44,714 nt of DNA from an uncultured Bacteroidota bacterium (GCA_937136025.1 CAKZOC010000117.1:1-44714), one strand, 5' to 3'. Positions 33,490 to 42,276 are shown, numbered from the stretch's first letter. Made by a program: numbers and translations. The notes: generated by a model not told the origin, from the letters alone.

Positions 33490-35616
33490 TTACTCCCGAA
33501 TCAGGCTGATGGCCAGCCCTCCTCCCGCTGCCAGATGGTAATTTATTTTGGAGTTTCGGTCAATAGTGGATTTCTCAATGTCTATATCCGTAGGGTTTTC
33601 CATGTAATGGGCCTGAGGTCCGTCCTGATATACCGTCGCCTGAAAACGCACTCCTTCGGGTAGAAAACTGAAATCGATTTCAAGATCCCTGGACCCCTCA
33701 TCCGTTATAGCGCCTACAAACCAGTTCCCCGTTTCCCTTTCCTCCCGGGCAATGGCCACAAAATCCCCGACTTCCCCACTGAGTACTTTGGATTGTTCCC
33801 AATCCACACCGACCTCCCTGATAAATTCAAATGCCGGCTGGCCTTCATAATTTTCGGGTAAGTCGCACGCCATCTGTATGGGGCTGTAGATGACCACGTA
33901 CAAAGCCAGTTGCTGGGCCAGGGTCGTATTGATCTGGTTTCCGGGTTTCTGCTTTAAACCGATGTCAAATATCCCCGGGGTAAAATCGATGGGCCCTGCC
34001 AGCATCCGTGTAAAAGCCACAATGGGAAGATGCTCCGGGGGGTTCCCTCCTTCCACAGACCAGGCATTGAATTCCTGTCCCCGTAACCCCTCACGGGAAA
34101 TGGCGTTTGGATAGGTTCTTCGTAAGCCTGTAGCCTTGATGGGTTCATGGGCATTGATCGCTACCTGGTATTTGGATGCCGTTTCCAGAACGTTGCGGTA
34201 ATGATTGACCATCCACTGCCCATGATGGTATTCTCCTTTCGGGATAATTTTCCCTACATAGCCTGTCTTCACGGAATGCATACCCAAATCGTTCATAAGG
34301 GCAAAGGCGGTATCCAACTGTTGTTCATACGTTCTGGGTGTGGCCGAGGTCTCGTGGTGCATTATAATTTCCACTCCTTTTTCCCTTCCATAAGCTGCCA
34401 GCGCTTCAATATCATAATCGGGATAGGGGGTGACAAAATCAAATACGCCTTCCCGGTCCTCAAAACCAATCCAGCGTTCCCAACCGGTATTCCAACCTTC
34501 AACAAGCACTCCTTTGATGTTATTTGCAGCGGCAAAGTCGATATATCGACGGGTGTTCTCGGTGGTGGCCCCGTGTTTTCCGTGGGCCTTGCCGGTATCC
34601 ACCCACCGGCCGGACTCGTCCATAGTCATCCCGTAATCCCAGGTGGCGATCCCCAGGTGCATTTCCCACCAGATTCCAACGTATTTCATGGGGGTAAACC
34701 AGGACACATCCCCCAGTTTATTGGGCTCATTCAGGTTTTCGATCAGTCTGGATTCTATAAGGTCACCGGCGCGATCTGCGATCTGTATGGTCCGCCAGGG
34801 GGTATGAAAAGGCAGGGCACGCCCAACCTTATAGTCCATGCGGTCCGAACCTACCAGGGCACTGCTAAGCATCAGTTTGTCGGGATCGACCTTTAGGGTC
34901 ATCCCGGCATAGTCTGTCAGGTCTGCCTCGTGAAAACTCAGGTGAACACCTTCGTCCGAGCGCATGGTTACAGGAGTGTTCACTGCATTTTCGGGGATAT
35001 AGGTAGAAGCCAGGTTCGGATGATCCTGTTTGGAAAGTGCGTTTATTTCAGAAACACGGGTGGTGTTATAAAGGTGCTCATAAATGTCCCAGTCTCCTGG
35101 AATCCACCAGCTCATATGGTCTCCGGTCAGCTTGAATTCCGATTTTTCCGCAGTGATCAGAAGGCTGTCTGTTCCTTCTTGTTCCGGGAATTCGTACCGG
35201 AAAGCGATCCCATCTTCATACGCCCTGAAATTTAAGATCAACCTGCGACCCGGCGGCTCCTGTTCCTCCAGAACAATACGCGCGCCATTGTAATGGTTGC
35301 GCACCTCCCGTTGTTCACCCCAGGGCATTTCCCAGGTTTCATCCTCTGAAAACAGCTCGCTTTCCACCCATCGCATCCCATTTAGAAGGGCAGGCTGGTT
35401 TTTAAATTCGAAACCCAGACCTGAACTGTCGATTACCGGATTTCCTTTTCGCAGTACCCGGTATCCGGGACGCCCCGCCTCATCGAGATAGATATCGATA
35501 CGATGTGTCTGCTCAGGAGAATTCAATGTAAGTGCATCCGCTTCCAATGCGTTTTGGCAACCGCTCAGGGCGCATAGGAGGAGGGTAAAAACACCCGTAA
35601 GGAAGGATTGGTTCAT
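33490..35616 (-). CDS. GH97 family glycoside hydrolase (alpha-glucosidase-like) lipoprotein
   Basis: I choose the start at 35616, which gives a lipoprotein signal (MNQSFLTGVFTLLLCALSGC, lipobox LSGC, Cys20) and a 708-residue protein; the frame extends upstream to 35691. The protein has the GH97 layout: an N-terminal beta-sandwich, a catalytic (beta/alpha)8 barrel and a C-terminal beta domain. VLVEGWNTGWERW, IIMHHETSATPRTYE and INAHEPIKATGLRRTYPN hold glutamates equivalent to the bases and acid of inverting SusB-type enzymes. It should cleave alpha-glucosidic links in the periplasm. No SusC/SusD genes are nearby. Confidence 0.9.
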   Translation of the reverse strand: MNQSFLTGVFTLLLCALSGCQNALEADALTLNSPEQTHRIDIYLDEAGRPGYRVLRKGNPVIDSSGLGFEFKNQPALLNGMRWVESELFSEDETWEMPWGEQREVRNHYNGARIVLEEQEPPGRRLILNFRAYEDGIAFRYEFPEQEGTDSLLITAEKSEFKLTGDHMSWWIPGDWDIYEHLYNTTRVSEINALSKQDHPNLASTYIPENAVNTPVTMRSDEGVHLSFHEADLTDYAGMTLKVDPDKLMLSSALVGSDRMDYKVGRALPFHTPWRTIQIADRAGDLIESRLIENLNEPNKLGDVSWFTPMKYVGIWWEMHLGIATWDYGMTMDESGRWVDTGKAHGKHGATTENTRRYIDFAAANNIKGVLVEGWNTGWERWIGFEDREGVFDFVTPYPDYDIEALAAYGREKGVEIIMHHETSATPRTYEQQLDTAFALMNDLGMHSVKTGYVGKIIPKGEYHHGQWMVNHYRNVLETASKYQVAINAHEPIKATGLRRTYPNAISREGLRGQEFNAWSVEGGNPPEHLPIVAFTRMLAGPIDFTPGIFDIGLKQKPGNQINTTLAQQLALYVVIYSPIQMACDLPENYEGQPAFEFIREVGVDWEQSKVLSGEVGDFVAIAREERETGNWFVGAITDEGSRDLEIDFSFLPEGVRFQATVYQDGPQAHYMENPTDIDIEKSTIDRNSKINYHLAAGGGLAISLIRE

Positions 35617-35763
35617 AGGGCTACATTTTGGTACGGCAATGCGCTTAAGCGCGTTCTTTTTTGTTTGAAAATGCTCGGGTTTTTGAGTCATGAGCAGGTC
35701 TGCAAGGGATATTGAAGTTTAAAGATAGGAAGAATTCTTCGGGCTGGCCGCTGAGGAAAGGCA

Positions 35764-36333
35764 CTAGCCCTCCGGGAGGCCCTGAAAGGGAAACTCCATA
35801 AAAATATCCCAGGTTTTTCCGTTGTGTTTCAGTAAAAACAGGCTGCCAGCAATAAAGGAAGCGTGAAACCTGCGCGATCGGAATGTTTCCCAGGCCTGGT
35901 TAAAATCAGACGCACTCAAGTCCCTTGTGGCAATGGTCATATGTGGATGAAACTTTGCGGCCTCCCGAGGCTCCGGAAACTCCAGCCGGGATACGAGCTC
36001 TTTTTTCAAAGCGTGCTGCAATTGCTGAAGCGGCAGGTGATCCGCGACCTTTACAAAGATCACCCGGGGTGAAAAACAGTCAAAACCATTGAGATTCACA
36101 GTATGCCTGGCCTGAGGGGTCGCGAATTCCCGGAGGCATTTCTCCAACAGGTGTTCCTCGGATTCCAGCCAGTGAAAGGGCATCTGAAGCGTAATATGGG
36201 CCGGGGATTTAAGGGCGTGAGCTGCCCCGTAACGGCGTTTAATTTCCCTTTTAAAACCATCTACCGTATCCCTTAGGGGCGATTCCGGCACAAGGGCAAT
36301 GAAATAGTGCTTTTTGCGGGTGACGGCCTCCAT
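35764..36333 (-). CDS. 2'-5' RNA ligase / 2H phosphoesterase superfamily protein
   Basis: The 189 residues contain the two H-x-T/S-x motifs of the 2H phosphoesterase fold: HITLQMPF and HMTIATRDL (with the preceding FHPHMT). The first region includes KSPAHITLQMPFHWLESEE. Members such as ThpR are reported to act as RNA 2',3'-cyclic phosphodiesterases or ligases. It is cytosolic by sequence. The gene stands alone on the minus strand, with a probable terminator of the upstream cytochrome gene just before it. Confidence 0.85.
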   Translation of the reverse strand: MEAVTRKKHYFIALVPESPLRDTVDGFKREIKRRYGAAHALKSPAHITLQMPFHWLESEEHLLEKCLREFATPQARHTVNLNGFDCFSPRVIFVKVADHLPLQQLQHALKKELVSRLEFPEPREAAKFHPHMTIATRDLSASDFNQAWETFRSRRFHASFIAGSLFLLKHNGKTWDIFMEFPFQGLPEG

Positions 36334-36388
36334 AATATGCTTTTGATGGTGCTGAATAAAAGGAGCTGAATTTTAAACGGCATAAAAT

Positions 36389-36418
36389 AACCGGATAAAG
36401 CGTGAGCCAAATCCGGTT
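36389..36418 (-). terminator. Terminator after the cytochrome c gene
   Basis: AACCGGAT (36389-36396) and ATCCGGTT (36411-36418) are perfect 8-bp arms around a 14-nt loop. Read on the minus strand, the stem is followed by ATTTTATG. It lies just after the cytochrome stop codon and before the RNA ligase-like gene. Confidence 0.5.
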
Positions 36419-36439
36419 GGTATTCGATTCCCGAAGGAA

Positions 36440-36922
36440 TTAAAGCGTTCTCAAATATTCAGCCAGGGCGCGGGCATCTTCTTCAGAGAGATTCTGATTG
36501 AGCATGATCGCTCCATTGTACTCTTCGAGTAAGGCTTTGGCTATGGGATCTTCTTTAATCATGACGTCCGGGTTGAGGATCATATTCATGACCCATTCCG
36601 GGCTTCGTCTTTCATAAACCCCGGTAAGATCCGGCCCGATCATCCGTTGGCCGATCATGTGACAGGCCGTACAGATCATTTGATATTGAGTTTCTCCGGC
36701 CTTGGCCAGTTCCTGATCGATAGCTTCCTCAAAGGTGACAGACGTAATAGGACCAATGCCCTTGTTATTCATGTCTACAGGCACACCTTCAGAGGCTGTT
36801 GTCGCTTTCACTTCTTCTTTTTTGGTACGGTTCATTTCAAAACCGTCTTTTTTTGTTTCTTTTTTTTCACCACAACCTAAAAGAAGGGCCGTAAGTGCAA
36901 TTCCAGACAGGATTCGTTTCAT
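36440..36922 (-). CDS. Lipoprotein c-type cytochrome
   Basis: This 160-residue protein has a lipoprotein signal (ALLLGC, Cys17), then a charged linker (about 20-60) and one heme site CTACH (Cys84, Cys87, His88). A likely axial methionine is at 140 (GAIMLNQNLSEEDARAL), with the C-terminal helix ALAEYLRTL. This is the pattern of single-heme class I cytochromes that carry electrons in the periplasm while anchored by lipid. Its partner is unknown. It lies 45 nt downstream of the YheT-like hydrolase gene. Confidence 0.93.
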   Translation of the reverse strand: MKRILSGIALTALLLGCGEKKETKKDGFEMNRTKKEEVKATTASEGVPVDMNNKGIGPITSVTFEEAIDQELAKAGETQYQMICTACHMIGQRMIGPDLTGVYERRSPEWVMNMILNPDVMIKEDPIAKALLEEYNGAIMLNQNLSEEDARALAEYLRTL

Positions 36923-36967
36923 AGGGTATTTATTCTAGATGGAGCCCCGAAGATACTAAATAGCTCC

Positions 36968-37930
36968 TTAATTCAGGGCATTTAGGAACTCCAGGCTTCT
37001 TTTTTCACTGTAGTAATAGGTTCCGGTATCTACAAAACCTACATGCCCGCCGAAACGGGGACTTTCAAAATGAATATAGGAGTGCTCCCTGCACTGTTCT
37101 GTGGGGTAACACTTACCCCCGAGAAAAGAGTCATTCTGTGCGTTTAACAGGAGTGTAGGGGTATTGACGCTGCTGAGAAACGGGAGACTACTGCATTTTT
37201 TGTAATAATCCAGGGCGTCCTTAAACCCATGGGCCTGACTCGTGTAGACGTCGTCAAAGTCCTTCAGACTATGAATCCGTTCTACGCCTCCGTGCGGAAA
37301 TGCACTGGGAAAACGCCGCTGTTTCTCTTCAACTTTTTCCCTCAGGGACTTAAGAAAACGCTGGGCGTAGATCCAGTTTCCCCGTCGGTTGAGTTGTATC
37401 AGGGAGTCGTGCAGGTCGCAGGGAACAGAAATTGCGACCGCCCCCTGAATATGACGGGTAAGGTCTGATTGTTCCCCGAGGAATTTCAGAATCAGATTTC
37501 CTCCCAGGCTAAAACCCTTCAGGTAGATCTGTCGATATGAAGCGGTCTTAACGATGTGCCTGAGGACGGCACTGAGGTCTTCGGTCGCTCCGGAATGATA
37601 GGAACGGAATGCAAGATTGGGCTCGCCACTACAACCTCTGAAGTTCACCGCGCAAATATCGTAGCCGTTTTCACTGAAGAGCCTGGCGCTACCCAGCATA
37701 TAAGGACGCTGGGCATTCCCCTCAAGTCCATGCAATAGAACGATAAGCCGATTCGCGCCCGTTGGCTGACGCGTCCAGTCGAGATCCAGGAAGTCGCCGT
37801 CTTCCAGATAGATGCGTTCTCTTTGCTGATCGGGCCCGTTGGGTTTCCGCAAGAGGGCCGAGTAGAGGGTTGAGGCATGGCCATTTCGAAAGGGAATTGG
37901 AGGCCTGAAATCTGAGGATACCAGGGGCAT
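36968..37930 (-). CDS. YheT-like alpha/beta hydrolase
   Basis: This 320-residue hydrolase has the family's oxyanion segment HGLEGNAQ (67-74), the nucleophile elbow GFSLGGN with Ser141, and the C-terminal NTPTLLLNAQND and FESPRFGGHVGF, which place the Asp and His of the triad. YheT/EMB8-type proteins are thought to be esterases or acyltransferases with unclear substrates. No signal peptide is seen. Its start overlaps the bestrophin-like gene's stop by 1 nt (TGATG), so the two are translationally coupled. Confidence 0.9.
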   Translation of the reverse strand: MPLVSSDFRPPIPFRNGHASTLYSALLRKPNGPDQQRERIYLEDGDFLDLDWTRQPTGANRLIVLLHGLEGNAQRPYMLGSARLFSENGYDICAVNFRGCSGEPNLAFRSYHSGATEDLSAVLRHIVKTASYRQIYLKGFSLGGNLILKFLGEQSDLTRHIQGAVAISVPCDLHDSLIQLNRRGNWIYAQRFLKSLREKVEEKQRRFPSAFPHGGVERIHSLKDFDDVYTSQAHGFKDALDYYKKCSSLPFLSSVNTPTLLLNAQNDSFLGGKCYPTEQCREHSYIHFESPRFGGHVGFVDTGTYYYSEKRSLEFLNALN

Positions 37931-38931
37931 CAGTACAAAATATTATGAATAGGCGCGATCTTCTCAGGCAGGGCGTCCTCGTCGAGCATGTCTTTCAAAT
38001 CAATTTCAATAGTACGGCAAATAGCCGTCATGGGGACATCGTTAAACCTTCCTTCAAAAGGATCTTCGCTTCCGCTCCCGACCTTGTCCATAGTGATAAA
38101 AATCCATGAAATAAGCACGGAAAGTGAAATGGCAGCCAATTCCATCCATATCCGCGCGGAACCTGATAGCAGGCTGAATTCTTCATCAAAAGCGTTCAAT
38201 AGTCCAAAGGGGAGTAACAACACAAAAATCCAGGCAAAAATAGTTCCGAAATACGAGTATTGCCGTGGGAATGGGGTGTTTTTGATGCGCTCACAAGCCC
38301 CTTGCTGATTGTACATTTCTTCCATCAGTCCGTGAAGGAGCAATTTGTCAAATTCAGTAATCCTTCCCTGTGCGAGGAGCTTTTCCAGGTGGAGCGCTTG
38401 TTTTTTTATAAGGTGGGTAGCGGCATTTTTTCGGGGTAACACAGACTTTAATTCTTCTTCTGAAATATATTGTTTCAGGGCTTTTTCCAAGGAAGATTCT
38501 TCTTCATAACCTTCGATAATATGTTTGAGGGAACGACTGGGCTTCATGGAAAAAGAACTGGGCTGCCTCAACTGTATTCTAAGGGCATTGATCCACGCCA
38601 AATGCCTGTAAATCAATATTTTTTTGTCATTTTCACTTTCCTCGACGAGGCTTAAGACCTGTGTAGCCCAGGTTCGGGAGTAATTTACGATAGCCCCCCA
38701 AATTTTCCGGGCCTCCCAGAAACGGTCATAGCTCTGACTGTTTTTAAAACCCAGGTAGAAGGACACCGCGATACCGATTACGGTAAGGGGCTCAAAGGCC
38801 AGTGAAATAAACGTCCAATCCTGATAGTAGTACAGGTAGAAAACAAAGGAGGTCCATGCTGTAAAAAAAACCAGGTTTTTCCAGGTACCCATAATGATGG
38901 GCATGATGCCCATATTCCTTTTTACATACAT
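37930..38931 (-). CDS. Bestrophin-like anion channel family protein
   Basis: This 333-residue protein begins with MYVKRNMGIMPIIMGTWKN and has four hydrophobic segments and the bestrophin-type pattern GIAVSFYLGFKNSQSYDRFWEARKIW. The later part has YFGTIFAWIFVLLLPFGLLN and the C-terminal DPFEGRFNDVPMTAICRTIEIDL. Bestrophins (UPF0187/RFP-TM) form pentameric chloride or other anion channels. It lies 12 nt after the NPD-type monooxygenase gene and overlaps the YheT gene by 1 nt, suggesting one operon. Confidence 0.92.
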   Translation of the reverse strand: MYVKRNMGIMPIIMGTWKNLVFFTAWTSFVFYLYYYQDWTFISLAFEPLTVIGIAVSFYLGFKNSQSYDRFWEARKIWGAIVNYSRTWATQVLSLVEESENDKKILIYRHLAWINALRIQLRQPSSFSMKPSRSLKHIIEGYEEESSLEKALKQYISEEELKSVLPRKNAATHLIKKQALHLEKLLAQGRITEFDKLLLHGLMEEMYNQQGACERIKNTPFPRQYSYFGTIFAWIFVLLLPFGLLNAFDEEFSLLSGSARIWMELAAISLSVLISWIFITMDKVGSGSEDPFEGRFNDVPMTAICRTIEIDLKDMLDEDALPEKIAPIHNILY

Positions 38932-38943
38932 ACAGCAGGAGGG

Positions 38944-39915
38944 TTAACGGTAGTGATCCCGTACAGCATTCTGAGTTTCCAGCGCCTTCAGAAACTCCGC
39001 CCGGAGGCGTTCAACAAGTTTGTCCACAGGCAGCACATCTTTTACCGTAGCCACTCCCTGACCCGCCGACCAAATCGTTTTCCATGCCTTGGCTTCAGTG
39101 TCGAGTTCCTTGCCAAAATCGATCTTCGTGTCCTTTTTTAAGTCCTCTTCGGTAAGACCTGCCGCCCGGAGGCTGGGTCCTAAAAAGTTGGCGTGAACTC
39201 CGGAGATTGCCGCCGTGTAGACAATATCACTTGCCCCGGCCTCGATGATCATTTCCCGATACTCCTGAGGGGCTGCACTTTCTTCGGTGTTGATAAACCG
39301 GGTGCCCATATAAGCCAGATCTGCCCCCATTTGAAGGGCGGAAGCTATATCGCGTCCGGTGCTGATACAACCGGAAAGAATAAGGGTTTTGTCAAAAAAG
39401 CTCTCAACTTCTGCGATAAGGGACATGGGGTTCATGATTCCCCCGTGCCCGCCTGCACCTGCCGAAACAAGAATAAGCCCGTCCACTCCGGCTTCTGCCG
39501 CCTTTTCGGCATGTCTCTTTTTGATGATGTCGTGGAAGACCAGCCCTCCGTAACTGTGCACCGCATCGACCACCTGTGAGACGGCTCCAAGTGAGGTGAT
39601 AATAAGGGGTACCTGATGTTTAACACATAATCTCAGGTCGGCCTCCAGCCTCGGGTTTGAGGGGTGAACGATAAGATTAACTCCGAAAGGGGCCGGAGTT
39701 TTTCCTGTTTCTTTTTCGTAGGTCGCGAGCGCTTCTTTTATCTGGATCAACCAGGCTTCAAAGCCTTCACTGCTCCTCTGATTCAGGGCGGGGAAAGTTC
39801 CTACAATTCCATTTTTACAACAAGAGATAACGAGCTCTGGATTGGAAATCAAAAATAATGGAGCTGCGATAACGGGCAGCTTCAGGGTCTTAATAAAGGC
39901 GGGTTTTTCGCTCAT
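38944..39915 (-). CDS. Nitronate monooxygenase / NPD-like flavoprotein
   Basis: This 323-residue FMN-dependent TIM-barrel protein has the family start LKLPVIAAPLFLISNPELV, PFGVNLIVHPSN, the VFHDIIKKRHAEKAAEAGVD segment, the phosphate-binding GAGGHGGIMNPMSL and ILSGCISTGRDIASALQMGA. Members oxidise nitronates (alkyl nitronate, propionate-3-nitronate) and some are plant-type 2-nitropropane dioxygenases of unknown role. No signal peptide is seen. It starts the NPD-bestrophin-YheT run and is divergent from the thioesterase gene. Confidence 0.92.
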   Translation of the reverse strand: MSEKPAFIKTLKLPVIAAPLFLISNPELVISCCKNGIVGTFPALNQRSSEGFEAWLIQIKEALATYEKETGKTPAPFGVNLIVHPSNPRLEADLRLCVKHQVPLIITSLGAVSQVVDAVHSYGGLVFHDIIKKRHAEKAAEAGVDGLILVSAGAGGHGGIMNPMSLIAEVESFFDKTLILSGCISTGRDIASALQMGADLAYMGTRFINTEESAAPQEYREMIIEAGASDIVYTAAISGVHANFLGPSLRAAGLTEEDLKKDTKIDFGKELDTEAKAWKTIWSAGQGVATVKDVLPVDKLVERLRAEFLKALETQNAVRDHYR

Positions 39916-39926
39916 GGGAATAAGTT

Positions 39927-39961
39927 ATTGGGCTAAAAATAAGGATAAATTAAGGCCCAAT
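39927..39961. repeat. Inverted repeat in divergent NPD/thioesterase region
   Basis: ATTGGGC (39927-39933) and GCCCAAT (39955-39961) are perfect 7-bp arms around a 21-nt A/T-rich spacer. It lies between divergent genes, where it could be an operator. On the minus strand a TATTTTTA box for the NPD gene lies between the arms. Confidence 0.35.
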
Positions 39962-39986
39962 CGGAAAAGCAATTTTAAATTCAGTG

Positions 39987-39994
39987 TATTTTTG
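39987..39994 (+). promoter_or_regulatory. Candidate -7 box of the thioesterase gene
   Basis: TATTTTTG matches TAnnTTTG exactly, 25 nt before the start codon at 40020. The -33 element is not clear. Confidence 0.48.
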
Positions 39995-40019
39995 GAGATT
40001 TCACATGTAAAAAGACGCT

Positions 40020-40496
40020 ATGTATTTGAAGCCTGTAGATATCCGATGGAATGATCTGGATGCCAATCGGCACCTGGGCAATACGGCCTATATCAGTTTC
40101 ATGAGCCATACCCGGATGGCGTTTTTCCACGATCTGGGCTTTACTTTGGAATACTTGAATTCCAATGACATTGGTCCTGTTGTCTTCTACGAACACGTCT
40201 ATTATCTACATGAAGTTTTACCTGGAAATCCGGTTCAGGTTTCTTTGGAAATCAATGGCTTGAGCGCCGATGGGATGTTCTTTGAGTTCTACCATAATAT
40301 GTACGATCACCAGGGCAGGCAGGTAGCACATGCCCAACTCATGGGAGGCTGGATAAATCTTACAACCCGTAAACTGACAAGCCCTACACCTGAGATGAAC
40401 AAAAAATTCAATGCGGTCGAAAAGGGTGAAGGCTTCAGGGTGCTCACCCAAAAAGACACACGACCGGTCAGGATTCCGCGGAAAGACCTGCCTTAG
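40020..40496 (+). CDS. Acyl-CoA thioesterase (hotdog fold, 4HBT)
   Basis: The 158 residues show the 4HBT/YbgC-type start VDIRWNDLDANRHLGNTAYI, in which Asp and the following NRHLGN are the typical active-site helix, and later strands YLHEVLPGNPVQVSLEING and MFFEFYHNMYD. It should hydrolyse an acyl-CoA thioester in the cytosol; the acyl chain is unknown. The 3' end overlaps the convergent EamA gene by 29 nt, so the two mRNAs can pair at their ends. Confidence 0.9.
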   Translation: MYLKPVDIRWNDLDANRHLGNTAYISFMSHTRMAFFHDLGFTLEYLNSNDIGPVVFYEHVYYLHEVLPGNPVQVSLEINGLSADGMFFEFYHNMYDHQGRQVAHAQLMGGWINLTTRKLTSPTPEMNKKFNAVEKGEGFRVLTQKDTRPVRIPRKDLP

Positions 40497-41373
40497 GGCG
40501 TTTGCCTACCAGATATACTCCAAACAGCACGAGCAGGGTAGCTCCAAATGTCAGAAGGGAAAGTTTGTCTTTGCCCATCAGAAGCGCAAAGAGGATTCCA
40601 ATAACGGGTTGTGCATAGACAAATGCACTTACCGTAGAGGCCTTTAGTTCGGTTAACGCAAAAACATTAAACAGGTAAGTCAGAAATGTGGTTCCTATAA
40701 TGACAAACGCAATAGCCCCGAGGCCTGCAGGAGGAATATCCATCCAGTTGATTTCCAGAAATTGTGTAATTGTTATCGGAAAGTTGATCGCGAACGCCAG
40801 GGTGAACAACCATTTCATCAATGTGAAGGGATGGTATTTCTCGATAAGTTTTTTAGCCAGGATGAGGTACAGGCCGTAGCTGGTTGCATTTACGATAAAA
40901 AGGGCATTGCCTACCGGAATATTGGGGGCATTTACCTGCTCCCCTTCGGTCATAAATATAAGTGCGAGGGCTCCGGCCAGCCCCATGCCTATGCCTAAAA
41001 CCTTAATCCGGGTAACTTTTTCGGCGATCAAAAAAACAGAGAGCACAGTAACAATAATGGGTGTTATTGTGACGAGGACCGAGCTATTGATTGGGGTAGA
41101 TAACTCCAGGCCCTTAAAAAAAGCCAGCATATTGATGACCATCCCAAAAAGGGAACAGAGTAAAAGCCGTCCCCAGTCGCGTTTTTCAATGCGCTGTTTG
41201 GGACCGAAAATTGAAATGACCCAAAACAGTATGGCCGCCCCGCTTACCCTGAGGAAAATAAATCCAAATGCCCCAACATGATGAGGCATTACACCTTTGG
41301 CAATGGTGTGATTCAGGCCGTAAATTGTAGTGGCCCCGATGGCAGCCAGAATGGCCAGGGTCCTTTTACTCAA
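40468..41373 (-). CDS. EamA/DMT family transporter
   Basis: The 301 residues carry about ten TM helices as two EamA repeats, with the expected start LAILAAIGATTIYGLNHTIAKG, INMLAFFKGLELSTPINSSV and, in the second repeat, LFNVFALTELKASTVSAFVYAQPVIGI. DMT permeases export metabolites such as amino acids, but the substrate is unknown. The start overlaps the ArsC-like gene's stop by 4 nt (ATGA) and the stop overlaps the thioesterase gene's stop region by 29 nt. Confidence 0.92.
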   Translation of the reverse strand: MSKRTLAILAAIGATTIYGLNHTIAKGVMPHHVGAFGFIFLRVSGAAILFWVISIFGPKQRIEKRDWGRLLLCSLFGMVINMLAFFKGLELSTPINSSVLVTITPIIVTVLSVFLIAEKVTRIKVLGIGMGLAGALALIFMTEGEQVNAPNIPVGNALFIVNATSYGLYLILAKKLIEKYHPFTLMKWLFTLAFAINFPITITQFLEINWMDIPPAGLGAIAFVIIGTTFLTYLFNVFALTELKASTVSAFVYAQPVIGILFALLMGKDKLSLLTFGATLLVLFGVYLVGKRPKAGLSAES

Positions 41374-41723
41374 GAGTGCAGGGCTTCTTGGGTAGCCGCG
41401 ATCGTTTTGGCGGCATTTCCAATAAAAATCCGATCCCCGAGGACCGTAACCGGCCTTTTCAGAAATGTGTAATGCTCCAGGATTAAATTTTTGTAATCCG
41501 GCTCACTGAGGGTCTGATTTTTAAGGTCGCGTTCCTTGTACAGGCGCGCCCGTTTGCTGAACAGGGCCTCGTAACTGCCGGCGCGCTCCCGTAAGGCTTC
41601 CAGATCTGCCGCAGTTATCGGTTCGGTTTTGATGTCCTGTTTGGCGAAGTCTTCAGGAAGATCCAATTCGGAGAGAATACGTTTGCAAGTGTCACAGGTA
41701 CTGAGGTAGTAGAATTTTTTCAT
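41370..41723 (-). CDS. ArsC/Spx-like thioredoxin-fold protein
   Basis: I choose the ATG at 41723 (117 residues): MKKFYYLSTCDTCKRIL is the usual ArsC/Spx beginning with Cys10-x-x-Cys13. The upstream in-frame extension to 41795 contains a promoter-like TACTTTTG box and is therefore not likely coding. The rest has the family's KQDIKTEPITAADLEAL and FLKRPVTVLGDRIFIGN. ArsC-like proteins reduce arsenate or act as Spx-type regulators; YffB-like members have no known role. It is coupled to EamA by a 4-nt overlap. Confidence 0.88.
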   Translation of the reverse strand: MKKFYYLSTCDTCKRILSELDLPEDFAKQDIKTEPITAADLEALRERAGSYEALFSKRARLYKERDLKNQTLSEPDYKNLILEHYTFLKRPVTVLGDRIFIGNAAKTIAATQEALHS

Positions 41724-41761
41724 AGGACCAATATCAATGCCCGATTTTTTTTTCTCGTATT

Positions 41762-41769
41762 CAAAAGTA
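41762..41769 (-). promoter_or_regulatory. Candidate -7 box of the ArsC-like/EamA operon
   Basis: The minus strand reads TACTTTTG, an exact TAnnTTTG match, about 38 nt upstream of the chosen ATG. A TTG lies 23 nt further upstream (41795-41793), a slightly long spacing. Confidence 0.4.
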
Positions 41770-41811
41770 AGGTTTAATTTAGAAGCAAAACGCAATTAAA
41801 CCCAATTCCAA

Positions 41812-42276
41812 ATGAAGGCCGAATTCATTTTTCAAACGATGCAGCGTCACCGGAGAAACCTGGTAAAAATCCTCGAAAATACCCCGGAACCCGACCTTGC
41901 GGATATTCCGGAAGGGTTTCGAAACAACATTTGGTGGAACATCAGTCATATCCTGGTCGTGCAGCAGTTGCTCTGCTATAAATTGAGTGGCCTTCCCTTG
42001 AATATTCCAAATGATTGGGTTGGCATGTACTCCAAGGGGACCTTTCCCGGGGAATTACCCGACCGGGAACAGCGGGCCGTGGTCGCGGAACTCCTTGTGG
42101 ATACGGTGGGTAAGCTGGAGCAGGATTATAACAGTGGTATTTTTAAAGACTACACCACGTTTCAAAACAGCGCGGGGTTTACGCTGAATTCCATTGACGA
42201 TGCCCTGCAATTTAACCTCTATCATGAGGGACTCCATCTGGGGACGGTGCTTTCCCTTTTAAAAATAGTTCGGTAA
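41812..42276 (+). CDS. DinB-like four-helix protein
   Basis: The 154 residues form four helices with the metal-site histidines of the DinB/YfiT-type fold: His46 in WWNISHILVVQQLL and the C-terminal pair His138 and His142 in NLYHEGLHLGTVLSLL. DinB_2 members bind a divalent metal and many act as thiol transferases, though the role of most is unknown. The gene is divergent from the ArsC-like gene and its stop is 6 nt from the convergent DUF3298-type gene. Confidence 0.85.
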   Translation: MKAEFIFQTMQRHRRNLVKILENTPEPDLADIPEGFRNNIWWNISHILVVQQLLCYKLSGLPLNIPNDWVGMYSKGTFPGELPDREQRAVVAELLVDTVGKLEQDYNSGIFKDYTTFQNSAGFTLNSIDDALQFNLYHEGLHLGTVLSLLKIVR

